Assembly (NCBI GenBank): GCA_018711755.1
Contig: DVHY01000052.1
Location: forward strand, 1-7,649
Direction of reading: 5' to 3'
DNA: 7,649 nucleotides
From: Candidatus Limivicinus faecipullorum
Lineage (GTDB): Bacteria; Bacillota; Clostridia; Oscillospirales; Oscillospiraceae
Positions 1-5,375 of this stretch are shown one piece after another (the stretch's first letter is position 1; each line of letters opens with the position of its first letter). A program made the translations under genes and the position numbers. Below the pieces are notes generated by a model. The model ran no database searches. It saw only the letters and a list, made by a program, of their open reading frames with translations, and was not told the origin of the DNA.

Positions 1-219
1 GTATCCGACAAAGTAGAGCTGCAAAATGAGCTGAAGCAGTTTATTCTGGGACAGCTTCCCACTTGGGCGGAGACGGGCTATCTCAGCCAGGGGCTTGACT
101 TCAGGGTGCAGTTCGGCCGCAGCGGCAGCACCACTCCCGTGGAGGATATGGTACTGCTGTGCTCAGGTATGGCCCCTGTGCTCTACTCTGACGGTAAGGG
201 CTACGTGGCCAGGGCATAA
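1..219 (+). CDS. C-terminal fragment of an unidentified protein (5' end outside window)
   Basis: Frame 1 is open from the first base to a TAA at 217-219, giving 72 residues of the C-terminus of a longer protein. The stop is followed at once by a strong hairpin terminator, which supports this being the true reading frame and the end of a transcription unit. The fragment is mixed in character: an amphipathic start (VELQNELKQFILGQLPTW), then a Gly/Ser/Thr-rich patch (FGRSGSTTP), then a hydrophobic strand-like stretch ending in YVARA. I recognise no motif, cysteine pair or membrane anchor and assign no function. A shorter open frame beginning at 95 in another frame reads through the terminator hairpin and is best treated as a shadow. 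The gene converges on the XRE gene. Confidence 0.65.
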   Translation, partial: VSDKVELQNELKQFILGQLPTWAETGYLSQGLDFRVQFGRSGSTTPVEDMVLLCSGMAPVLYSDGKGYVARA

Positions 220-252
220 AAAACGTGGGGGCTTTGAGCCTCCACGTTTTTT
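218..252. terminator. bidirectional rho-independent terminator between convergent genes
   Basis: A 10-bp stem pairs ACGTGGGGGC (223-232) with GCCTCCACGT (238-247) around the loop TTTGA, with one G-T wobble. It is flanked by A6 on the left (218-223) and T6 on the right (247-252), so it reads as a terminator on either strand. It sits between the stop of the plus-strand gene (219) and the stop of the minus-strand XRE gene (262), and it probably serves both convergent transcripts. Confidence 0.92.
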
Positions 253-261
253 GTTCTCTAT

Positions 262-579
262 TTATATGTCTCCGGCCATGGTCTCTATCAGCTTCAGTAC
301 CGCCTGCCGCTGATTATTGTCCAGGGCGGCCCAGCGTTCCAGAAGCAGGCGCTGGTTCTCCGTGAGTTCCACGGCCTCCCCTTTCCCGGCAAAAAGCTGG
401 GACAGGCTGATGTCAAAGGCGGCGCATATCTTTTCCAGAGACTGCACCGAGGGCACCAGGTCCTTTCTGTACCAGGAGGAGATGGTGGATTGAGGAAGAG
501 CGGACTTCACTGCCAGCTGGTATTCGGACCAGCCTCTGGCTTGCCTGAGCTTTATTATTCTGGCAAGTATGTCCTCCAT
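262..579 (-). CDS. small XRE-family (Cro/CI-type) helix-turn-helix regulator
   Basis: A 105-residue predicted DNA-binding protein. Residues about 4-60 have the Cro/CI five-helix pattern: ILARIIKLRQARGWS, then helix 2 with QLAVKSALP, a recognition helix around QSTISSWYR, and a helix SLEKICAAFDIS followed by LSQLF. The last ~35 residues (ELTENQRLLLERW...AVLKLIETM) form a probable helical tail for dimerisation. I chose ATG at 579 because AAAGGAG (594-588) lies 8 nt upstream. A GTG at 600 overlapping the preceding TGA would add seven residues but has no good ribosome site. It is the last gene of the minus-strand unit, 17 nt after the GNAT gene. Its target is unknown; local autoregulation or control of a distant regulon are both possible. 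The fold is secure, the role is not. Confidence 0.88.
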   Translation of the reverse strand: MEDILARIIKLRQARGWSEYQLAVKSALPQSTISSWYRKDLVPSVQSLEKICAAFDISLSQLFAGKGEAVELTENQRLLLERWAALDNNQRQAVLKLIETMAGDI

Positions 580-587
580 AGTCCCCG

Positions 588-594
588 CTCCTTT
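588..594 (-). promoter_or_regulatory. Shine-Dalgarno that sets the XRE gene start
   Basis: Minus-strand AAAGGAG sits 8 nt before ATG 579-577. It lies just downstream of the GNAT stop (599-597), and the GTGA overlap start at 600 has nothing comparable. It therefore favours the 105-residue form over the 112-residue form. Confidence 0.75.
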
Positions 595-596
595 CC

Positions 597-1079
597 TCAC
601 AGCCTGTATTCCATGAAAATAGTGGTGTCCAGGGGGCTGTTGTTATAGCGTTCCGTGACATGGAAGCCCATGTTCTCATACATGTGCCGGGCGCTCACCA
701 GCTCCGGCATGGTGTCCAGCATCAGGCGGGTGTAGCCCAGGCTGCGGGCGTCCTCAATGATGCGCTCCACCAGTTTCCGGCCCAGGCGCTGTCCCCGGAA
801 GGCGGGGCGCACATACAATCGCTTGAGCTCCCCGGCCACGCCGTCCAGCTTTTTCATGCCCACGCAGCCGGCCAGCTCGCCGTCCCAATAGGCCAGGTAC
901 AGCCGCCCGCCGGGCAGGCCGTATTTCTCCTCCAGGTGTTCCAGCTCCTCGTCGTAGTTCTGCTCGTCCAGGGACTCCTGGAACTTGGGGTCCAGCTCCA
1001 CCAGCATATGGGTGTACTCGGTGAAGAGCTCTCTTACTTCGTCTTGCCGGTCATAGGCCGGTATAAGTTCAAGTGCCAA
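597..1079 (-). CDS. GNAT-family N-acetyltransferase, substrate unknown
   Basis: A 160-residue single-domain acetyltransferase of the GCN5-related family, expected to transfer acetyl from acetyl-CoA to an amine. The central strand LYLAYWDGELAGCVGMKKL is followed by GELKRLYVRPAFRGQRLGRKL, which is motif A with the Q/RxxGxG/A-type CoA pyrophosphate loop (RGQRLGR). The helix LVERIIEDARSLGYTRLMLDT comes next, then the C-terminal SARHMYENMGF motif B. Length is normal for the family. The start is TTG at 1079, with GAGGAGG (1095-1089) 9 nt upstream and the first beta strand (LELIPAY) directly after it; no in-frame ATG precedes that strand. Its ribosome site overlaps the stop of the PlsY-like gene, suggesting coupled translation. 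It lacks specific RimI signatures that I could point to, so a ribosomal-protein target is not supported. Confidence 0.9.
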   Translation of the reverse strand: MALELIPAYDRQDEVRELFTEYTHMLVELDPKFQESLDEQNYDEELEHLEEKYGLPGGRLYLAYWDGELAGCVGMKKLDGVAGELKRLYVRPAFRGQRLGRKLVERIIEDARSLGYTRLMLDTMPELVSARHMYENMGFHVTERYNNSPLDTTIFMEYRL

Positions 1080-1088
1080 TTAAAGCCG

Positions 1089-1095
1089 CCTCCTC
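1089..1095 (-). promoter_or_regulatory. Shine-Dalgarno for the TTG start of the GNAT gene
   Basis: Minus-strand GAGGAGG lies 9 nt before TTG 1079-1077. Two of its bases (1095-1094) belong to the TGA stop of the upstream PlsY-like gene (1096-1094). A ribosome terminating there is positioned to reinitiate on the GNAT gene. Confidence 0.75.
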
Positions 1096-1738
1096 AAAAA
1101 CGCTCGTCCAGCTTGTAGGTTATATCCTCCTCCAGGCTGTAGCGGAATTCCTTTCCCTGCATTAGCCGTATCATGGCCGGGATATGCTTGAAGATGACCA
1201 GGACGGCGGAGAAAATAAGCAGGCGCATGAGCAGGGCGTCGTCGATTATCAGCACCGCCACCATTATAAGGACTATAGCCTCCGCCACGGTGGCCAGGGA
1301 CAGATAGCGGGTGAGGCACACCAGACCCAGCACCACCAGAGCGGCGCCCCCTGCGGAGGTATTTACCGCAAAGGCCCCCACCACCAGGGCAATGCTGGCG
1401 TGGCTGCCCTTAAAGCCGTAGAACACGGGATACAGCCGTCCCAGGACCATACAGAAGCCGGCAAAGGCCCGGCCCACATCGGCGTGGTCCTTGATGCCCA
1501 GGAGCATGCCGCCGATGAGTATGGGGATGAGGTCTTTGAGTATCTCGGCGATGGCCAGCTTGATAAAGCCGGGTACTCCGAAGATGCGCCGGAAATTGGA
1601 CAGCCAGCGGTTGCCGGTGCCCAGCCGCCTCAGGTTATGGCGGAAGAAGAAGTTGGAGGCGATGACCATGGTGTCCAGACTGCCGAAGATGTAGGCCACA
1701 AAGGCGGTGGGCAGCAGCAAGAGCCAGTAGACTATCAT
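1094..1738 (-). CDS. PlsY-like glycerol-3-phosphate acyltransferase family membrane protein with altered motifs
   Basis: A 214-residue polytopic membrane protein in the classic position after der. Genuine PlsY moves an acyl group from acyl-phosphate to glycerol-3-phosphate at the membrane, the first step of phospholipid synthesis. Family traces are clear: AYIFGSLDT at 15-23, RRLGTGN at 37-43, LYPVFYGFKG at 102-111, TRYLSLAT at 143-150 and HIPAMIRLMQGKE at 185-197. Several usual signatures are changed. GSGN-x-GATN has become GTGNRWLSN; the His of GHxFPVF is Arg101; the glycine-rich FKGGKG is FKGSHA; and the Asn of the C-terminal HxxNIxRL is Ala188. His185, Arg191 and Glu197 remain. Start ATG 1738 overlaps the der stop (ATGA), with AAGGGAG 7 nt upstream. 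It may be a divergent enzyme or a non-catalytic homologue, so I withhold the symbol plsY. Confidence 0.8.
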   Translation of the reverse strand: MIVYWLLLLPTAFVAYIFGSLDTMVIASNFFFRHNLRRLGTGNRWLSNFRRIFGVPGFIKLAIAEILKDLIPILIGGMLLGIKDHADVGRAFAGFCMVLGRLYPVFYGFKGSHASIALVVGAFAVNTSAGGAALVVLGLVCLTRYLSLATVAEAIVLIMVAVLIIDDALLMRLLIFSAVLVIFKHIPAMIRLMQGKEFRYSLEEDITYKLDERF

Positions 1739-3060
1739 TCTTTCTCTCCCTTCTGGCGGATGACGATACGTATAGGCGTACCCTCCAGGCCGAAGACGGA
1801 GCGTATCTGGTTTTCCAGATAGCGTTGGTAGGAGAAGTGGAACAGCTCCCGGCTGTTGCAGAAGATGACGAAGTTGGGGGGCTTTATCCCCGTCTGGGTC
1901 ATGTAGTATATCTTCAGGCGGCGGCCCTTATCCGTTGGGGGCTGGACCCTGGCCTGAGCGTCGGCCAGGACGTTGTTGAGCATGCCGGTGGTGATGCGCA
2001 TGTTGCTCTGGTCGTTGACGAAGTTTATGAGCTCAAATATCCTGTCGGTACGCTGGCCGGTGAGGGCGGAGATAAAGAGGATGGGTGCGTAGCTCATGAA
2101 GCTCAGGTCCCGCATGATATCCTTGCGCATCTTCTCCATGGTGCCGGTCTCTTTGTCCACCAGGTCCCACTTGTTGACGATGATGATGCTGGCCTTTCCC
2201 GCCTCATGGGCCAGGCCAGCTATCTTGGTGTCCTGCTCGGTTACGCCGTCTCTGGCGTCTATCATTATAAGGCAGACGTCGGCCCGCTCTATGGCCATCT
2301 GGGAGCGCATTACGGAGAACTTCTCCACCCGCTCTTCCACCTTGGACTTGCGGCGGATACCGGCGGTGTCTATAAACATGTAGCGGCCGTATTTGTTTTC
2401 AAAAAGGGTATCCACAGCGTCCCTGGTAGTGCCCGCCATCTTGCTGACTATCAGACGCTTTTCCCCAAGGATATGGTTTATCAGGGAGGACTTGCCCACG
2501 TTGGGCTTGCCTATCACGGCCACCTTGATGCAGTCGCTCTCCTCCTCATCCTCTCCTGCCTCGGGGAAGTGGGCCAGGCAGGCGTCCAGCAAATCGCCGG
2601 TGCCGTGGCCGTGGACGGCGGAGACGGCAATGGGGTCGCCCAGGCCCAGGGAATAGAACTCATATATGGCCGGGTCCTCGGCCCCGGTGGAGTCGGCCTT
2701 GTTCACCGCCAGCACCACCGGCTTTTTAGAGCGCAGCAGCATGTTGGCCACGTCCTTGTCCGCGGCGGTGACGCCGGTGCGGATATCCGTGACCAGGACG
2801 ATGACGGTGGCGGAGTCTATGGCTATCTGGGCCTGCTCACGCATGAACAGGAGTATCTCGCTGTCGGTGCTGGGCTCTATGCCGCCGGTGTCCACCATGT
2901 CGAACTTCCGGCCGCACCATTCACATTCGGCGTAGAGCCGGTCCCGGGTGACGCCGGGGGTGTCCTCCACTATGCTGAGCCGCTGGCCCACCAAGCGGTT
3001 GAAGAGCATGGACTTGCCCACATTTGGCCGGCCCACTATGGCAACAAGAGGTCTTGACAC
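1735..3060 (-). CDS. der: ribosome biogenesis GTPase Der (EngA)
   Basis: A 441-residue tandem-GTPase that acts in 50S subunit maturation. G domain 1 shows P-loop GRPNVGKS (10-17), PGVTRD (35-40), DTGG (57-60), NKAD (120-123) and SA (147-148). An acidic linker EDEEES (170-175) leads to G domain 2 with GKPNVGKS (184-191), AGTTRD (209-214), DTAG (231-234), NKWD (296-299) and a later SA. The remainder is the KH-like C-terminal domain (LNNVLADA, then GRRLKIYYMTQ, then IRIVIRQK). All motifs are intact and length is normal. The first P-loop is followed by Met18 where Thr is usual, and Cys46/Cys49 form a CEWC in the strand before DTGG. I chose GTG at 3060 because AGGAGG (3074-3069) is 8 nt away. TTG at 3066 would be only 2 nt from it. 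It lies 28 nt after the radical SAM gene and overlaps the next by 4 nt. Confidence 0.97.
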   Translation of the reverse strand: MSRPLVAIVGRPNVGKSMLFNRLVGQRLSIVEDTPGVTRDRLYAECEWCGRKFDMVDTGGIEPSTDSEILLFMREQAQIAIDSATVIVLVTDIRTGVTAADKDVANMLLRSKKPVVLAVNKADSTGAEDPAIYEFYSLGLGDPIAVSAVHGHGTGDLLDACLAHFPEAGEDEEESDCIKVAVIGKPNVGKSSLINHILGEKRLIVSKMAGTTRDAVDTLFENKYGRYMFIDTAGIRRKSKVEERVEKFSVMRSQMAIERADVCLIMIDARDGVTEQDTKIAGLAHEAGKASIIIVNKWDLVDKETGTMEKMRKDIMRDLSFMSYAPILFISALTGQRTDRIFELINFVNDQSNMRITTGMLNNVLADAQARVQPPTDKGRRLKIYYMTQTGIKPPNFVIFCNSRELFHFSYQRYLENQIRSVFGLEGTPIRIVIRQKGEKE

Positions 3061-3068
3061 TCTCAAAC

Positions 3069-3074
3069 CCTCCT
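3069..3074 (-). promoter_or_regulatory. Shine-Dalgarno that sets the der start at GTG 3060
   Basis: Minus-strand AGGAGG has an 8-nt spacer to GTG 3060-3058 and only a 2-nt spacer to the in-frame TTG 3066-3064. The protein from the GTG begins MSRPLVAIVGRPNVGKS, the typical Der N-terminus. Confidence 0.8.
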
Positions 3075-3088
3075 AATAAAATTCTGTC

Positions 3089-4453
3089 TCAGTTCTGATT
3101 GTACCTGTAAAACTGCTCTCCGTCCTCTTCCCGCACCGGCAGTCTCAGCTCCGGGAGCTGACCGCACATGGCGTCGAAAAGGGCGAAGCCGTCCTGCTCT
3201 ATGGGATAGACGGGCAAACCCAGGGCGGCGCTGGCCTCTTCCAGCTTCACGTCGTCCAGAAAGTCCATCTCCGCCCGGCGGAGCATGTTCTGGGAGATGA
3301 GCAGCCGCTCTCCCAGCTCTTTGTCTTTCAGCTGGGCTATCAGGTCGCCTCCGGTTATAAGGCCGGTGACATTTATGCTGTGGCCGAAGAAGTCGTTGAC
3401 TATGGGGTATATCCTGCCCTTTATCTCCGGGTATTTTTCTTTGGCCTTGTCCAGAAGCATCTGGAAATAGGGGGCGGCGGAGACCCCGGTGGCGATGGAG
3501 AAAGGCGCTCCGTCCGGCTCTCCCCCCAGCTTCAAAGCCGAGGAGAACTCCGTCTCCATAAGGCGCAGCATGCCCACGCCGTTTTCCAGCTGGGTGTAAT
3601 CCTCGTAGAACTCGTCGGAGGGTATCTCCCGCCCGGCCTTGATGTACAGCTCGTCCCCGCACCAGAAGATGCGGCTGCCGTGGCGGCGGAGGCATTCCCC
3701 GCCGAAGGCGTCCACCATATCCAGGGTCTCCGCGGCAAGCTCCTTTGTAAAGGGGCTGAGAGGGTACAGTCCCTCCCTGAACTTGGTCAGGCCCACTGGG
3801 ACGACGGATACGCTGTGTACCTGGGGATATAGGGCCTCCAGGTCCCTCATGGACTGCATCAGGGCTTCCCCGTCATTGAGACCGGGGCAGCAGACTATCT
3901 GGCAGTTCATGGTGATGCCCGCCTCGGCGAAGCGGCCCATTATATCCATGCACTCTCCCGCTCTGGGGTTGCGTAGAAGCTCACGGCGCAGCGCCGGGTC
4001 CGTTGCGTGGACGGAGATGTTGATAGGGCTGATATGCAGGGCGATGATGCGTTCTATCTCCCTTTTTGAAAGATTGGTAAGGGTGATGTAGTTGCCCAGC
4101 AGGAAGCTGAGTCGGGCGTCGTCGTCCTTAAAGTACATGGTGGGGCGCATGCCTCCGGGCAGCTGGTCTATAAAGCAGAAGACGCAGCGGTTGGCGCAGG
4201 AGCGGGGCTTGTCCATCAGGTAGCTCTCAAAGTCCAGTCCCAGGTCTCCCCCCTCGGGCTTTACCACATGGAGGCTGTACTCACTGCCCTCCGGGCGGCG
4301 CAGGCGCAGCTCCAGGCGGGTGTCGTAGGCAAAGAACTTATAGTCCAGCACATCCAGTATTTTATTGGAATTGATGGCCAGCAGGGTATCTCCCGGCCGG
4401 ACCTTCCCCGCCAGGGGGCTGTCCGGGTCTATGGCCTTGATAGCGTTATCCAT
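3089..4453 (-). CDS. PDZ / radical SAM / DUF512 protein of unknown function
   Basis: A 454-residue protein in three parts. Residues ~1-65 resemble a PDZ domain (IKAIDPDSPLAGKVRPGDTLLAIN, shown here in pieces: DPDSPLAG and RPGDTLLAIN). Residues ~80-300 are a radical SAM core with C86-x3-C90-x2-C93 (SCANRCVFC) to bind a 4Fe-4S cluster and cleave S-adenosylmethionine, followed by GNYITLTNL (120-128) and INISVHATD (144-152). The rest matches the DUF512 pattern, with IYPIVNDFFGHSINVTGLITG near the cluster-distal end (cited as NDFFGHSINVTGL). No substrate is known for this family to my knowledge. The start is ATG 4453, with AAAGGA 9 nt upstream and the PDZ domain beginning at once. A GTG at 4504 lies inside a terminator-like hairpin. 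The gene sits directly upstream of der, an arrangement I recall from other Clostridia, which hints at a link to translation or membrane biology. Confidence 0.9.
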   Translation of the reverse strand: MDNAIKAIDPDSPLAGKVRPGDTLLAINSNKILDVLDYKFFAYDTRLELRLRRPEGSEYSLHVVKPEGGDLGLDFESYLMDKPRSCANRCVFCFIDQLPGGMRPTMYFKDDDARLSFLLGNYITLTNLSKREIERIIALHISPINISVHATDPALRRELLRNPRAGECMDIMGRFAEAGITMNCQIVCCPGLNDGEALMQSMRDLEALYPQVHSVSVVPVGLTKFREGLYPLSPFTKELAAETLDMVDAFGGECLRRHGSRIFWCGDELYIKAGREIPSDEFYEDYTQLENGVGMLRLMETEFSSALKLGGEPDGAPFSIATGVSAAPYFQMLLDKAKEKYPEIKGRIYPIVNDFFGHSINVTGLITGGDLIAQLKDKELGERLLISQNMLRRAEMDFLDDVKLEEASAALGLPVYPIEQDGFALFDAMCGQLPELRLPVREEDGEQFYRYNQN

Positions 4454-4462
4454 GGTCCTTGG

Positions 4463-4468
4463 TCCTTT
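4463..4468 (-). promoter_or_regulatory. Shine-Dalgarno for the radical SAM gene
   Basis: Minus-strand AAAGGA has a 9-nt spacer to ATG 4453-4451. It lies outside the upstream hairpin (4485-4515), whereas the AGGAGG serving the alternative GTG 4504 would be buried in the hairpin stem. Confidence 0.65.
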
Positions 4469-4477
4469 GGCCAGAGT

Positions 4478-4515
4478 AAAGCAAAAGGAGGAGAGGTACT
4501 GCACCTTTCCTCCTT
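4478..4515 (-). terminator. rho-independent terminator or attenuator after rpmF
   Basis: On the minus strand AAGGAGGAAAGGT (4515-4503) pairs with ACCTCTCCTCCTT (4497-4485) around the loop GCAGT, 13 positions with one A-C mismatch. The stem runs into TTTTGCTTT, an interrupted U-tract. It starts 9 nt after the L32 stop codon and ends about 25 nt before the radical SAM start. The stem is partly purine/pyrimidine A-U pairs and the U-tract is broken, so termination may be partial. No promoter is visible downstream of it. Confidence 0.7.
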
Positions 4516-4524
4516 GAGCTTGTT

Positions 4525-4710
4525 TTACTTCTCCTCAACATTGATGACCGCACGGCCCTTGTACTGGCCGCAGGCCTTGCAAGCACGGTGAGGCATACAG
4601 AAAGCGCCGCAGTTGGGGCACTTCACGACGCCGGGAGCGGTGAGCTTCCACACGGAAGAACGTCTCTTATCACGTCTCTGCCGGGATACTTTTCCTTTTG
4701 GGACTGCCAT
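4525..4710 (-). CDS. rpmF: 50S ribosomal protein L32 (bL32), zinc-ribbon form
   Basis: A 61-residue basic protein of the large ribosomal subunit. The N-terminus MAVPKGKVSRQRRDKRRS is the standard bL32 beginning. It is followed by C31-PN-C34 and C44-KA-C47, the four-cysteine zinc-ribbon of the zinc-containing form; some bacteria carry a cysteine-free paralogue used in zinc shortage. Length is typical. Start ATG 4710 has AGGAGG (4723-4718) with a 7-nt spacer. It follows yceD by 43 nt, the common YceD-L32 order, and shares its promoter at 5273-5301. A terminator-like hairpin follows directly. In many bacteria plsX comes next; here it does not. Confidence 0.98.
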   Translation of the reverse strand: MAVPKGKVSRQRRDKRRSSVWKLTAPGVVKCPNCGAFCMPHRACKACGQYKGRAVINVEEK

Positions 4711-4753
4711 GTTGACACCTCCTGATAACGGCTGTTTTGAGCAGCTCTAATTT

Positions 4754-5245
4754 TTATTTATCCAAAAGCTGCTCAAGCACAGCAAATCTTGGATCGATTT
4801 CTTTCCTGCATCCGCAGGGGCCAAAGTTGAGATTTTTGCCGCAGGTGGAGCAGAGTCCCTTGCAGTCCTCCCGGCAGAGGAATTTCATGTCCATGTCCAG
4901 GATGAACAGGGTGGAGAGTATTTCGTCCAGATCTATCTCGTCCCCATCCAGAACAAAGAATTCCGGGTGATCCTCGGCTTCTTCCTCCACTATGGTGGCA
5001 TCCAGCTGTGTGAGTTTCACGCTGTCGAACAAGCAGCCGCAGCGGTCGCAGACGCAGCTCATTTCCGCTCTCAGCGTCCCTTCCATATGCAGCACGCCCG
5101 CCTCGTTGAACACCCGGCCCTGGGCCTTGGGTCTGCTCTTATACTCCTGTACCGAGGGGAAATCCAATCCCTGGGTATCCAGCTCGCATTGGAAAGGCAG
5201 GGACGCTCCGGGTACTTCGATTATCTCTCTCAGGTTCAGTCGCAT
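4754..5245 (-). CDS. yceD: YceD/DUF177 family protein, predicted 23S rRNA / 50S accumulation factor
   Basis: A 163-residue cytoplasmic protein of the DUF177 family, usually encoded just before rpmF and implicated in 23S rRNA accumulation in plants and E. coli. The family pattern is visible: an N-terminal beta-rich part, CVCDRC (64-69) followed by an acidic region (VEEEAED, then DGDEIDLDEIL at 100-110). The cysteine-rich C-terminal part is FLCREDCKGLCSTCGKNLN (122-140), ending GPCGC (142-146). The cysteines C66/C69 and C124/C128/C132/C135/C144/C146 suggest metal binding, which is an inference. Start ATG 5245 is preferred because GAGGTG (5256-5251) lies just upstream; a GTG at 5260 would sit before that ribosome site. 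It is the first gene of the minus-strand unit, with a ~20-nt leader from a consensus promoter. Confidence 0.92.
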   Translation of the reverse strand: MRLNLREIIEVPGASLPFQCELDTQGLDFPSVQEYKSRPKAQGRVFNEAGVLHMEGTLRAEMSCVCDRCGCLFDSVKLTQLDATIVEEEAEDHPEFFVLDGDEIDLDEILSTLFILDMDMKFLCREDCKGLCSTCGKNLNFGPCGCRKEIDPRFAVLEQLLDK

Positions 5246-5272
5246 AATAGCACCTCGCACAGTCGCCCTAGT

Positions 5273-5301
5273 ATTATAGTTTACTTGTCAAGACTTGTCA
5301 A
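5273..5301 (-). promoter_or_regulatory. perfect consensus sigma-A promoter for yceD-rpmF
   Basis: On the minus strand TTGACA (5301-5296) is followed after exactly 17 nt by TATAAT (5278-5273), both perfect. Transcription should start near 5266, giving a short leader of about 20 nt before the yceD ATG at 5245. An AT-rich tract lies upstream and might act as an UP-like element. This strength suits a ribosomal protein operon. Confidence 0.93.
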
Positions 5302-5302
5302 C
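5283..5302. repeat. tandem 10-bp repeat ACTTGTCAA(G/C) across the shared -35 region
   Basis: ACTTGTCAAG (5283-5292) is followed directly by ACTTGTCAAC (5293-5302). Each unit carries the near-palindrome CTTG-T-CAA(G/C), and the period is about one helical turn. The second copy supplies both -35 boxes; the first places another TTGACA (5291-5286) inside the minus-strand spacer. It could be an operator or only the by-product of a duplicated promoter element. Confidence 0.7.
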
Positions 5303-5323
5303 AACAATTTTATATAGTATACT
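5295..5323 (+). promoter_or_regulatory. sigma-A promoter for the RluA-CDF unit, overlapping the yceD promoter
   Basis: TTGTCA (5295-5300) and TATACT (5318-5323) are separated by 17 nt, each one base from consensus. The start would be near 5330, giving a leader of about 46 nt to the ATG at 5376. Its -35 box shares five bases (5296-5300) with the opposing minus-strand -35 box. Confidence 0.75.
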
Positions 5324-5375
5324 GCAAAAAGTCAAAAGTTTTCAGGAAGAATTTTGAAAGGCAGCTGGGAATATA

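Noticed and set aside
1825..3057. Long open frame of 410 codons on the plus strand
   Set aside because: It is antisense to der, whose GTPase motifs are unmistakable. The translation is rich in His, Gly and Val with no domain, the usual look of a GC-rich antisense frame.
3063..3695. 210-codon minus-strand frame overlapping the end of the radical SAM gene
   Set aside because: It is an alternate frame of the radical SAM gene, Arg/Pro/Gly-rich and without motifs, and would disturb the well-placed der ribosome site.
4454..4504. GTG start at 4504 for the radical SAM protein, adding 17 residues
   Set aside because: Its start and ribosome site lie inside the terminator-like hairpin with only a 4-nt spacer, while ATG 4453 has AAAGGA at 9 nt and begins directly at the PDZ domain.
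5286..5291. Second TTGACA as an extra -35 box on the minus strand
   Set aside because: It is only 7 nt from the TATAAT, and no -10-like hexamer lies 16-18 nt downstream of it.
5246..5300. Possible FapR operator near the yceD start, since yceD-rpmF often precede fatty acid genes
   Set aside because: CTAGTATTATAG resembles the FapR-type palindrome only weakly, lacks the central pattern as I recall it, and no fapR or plsX is in the window.
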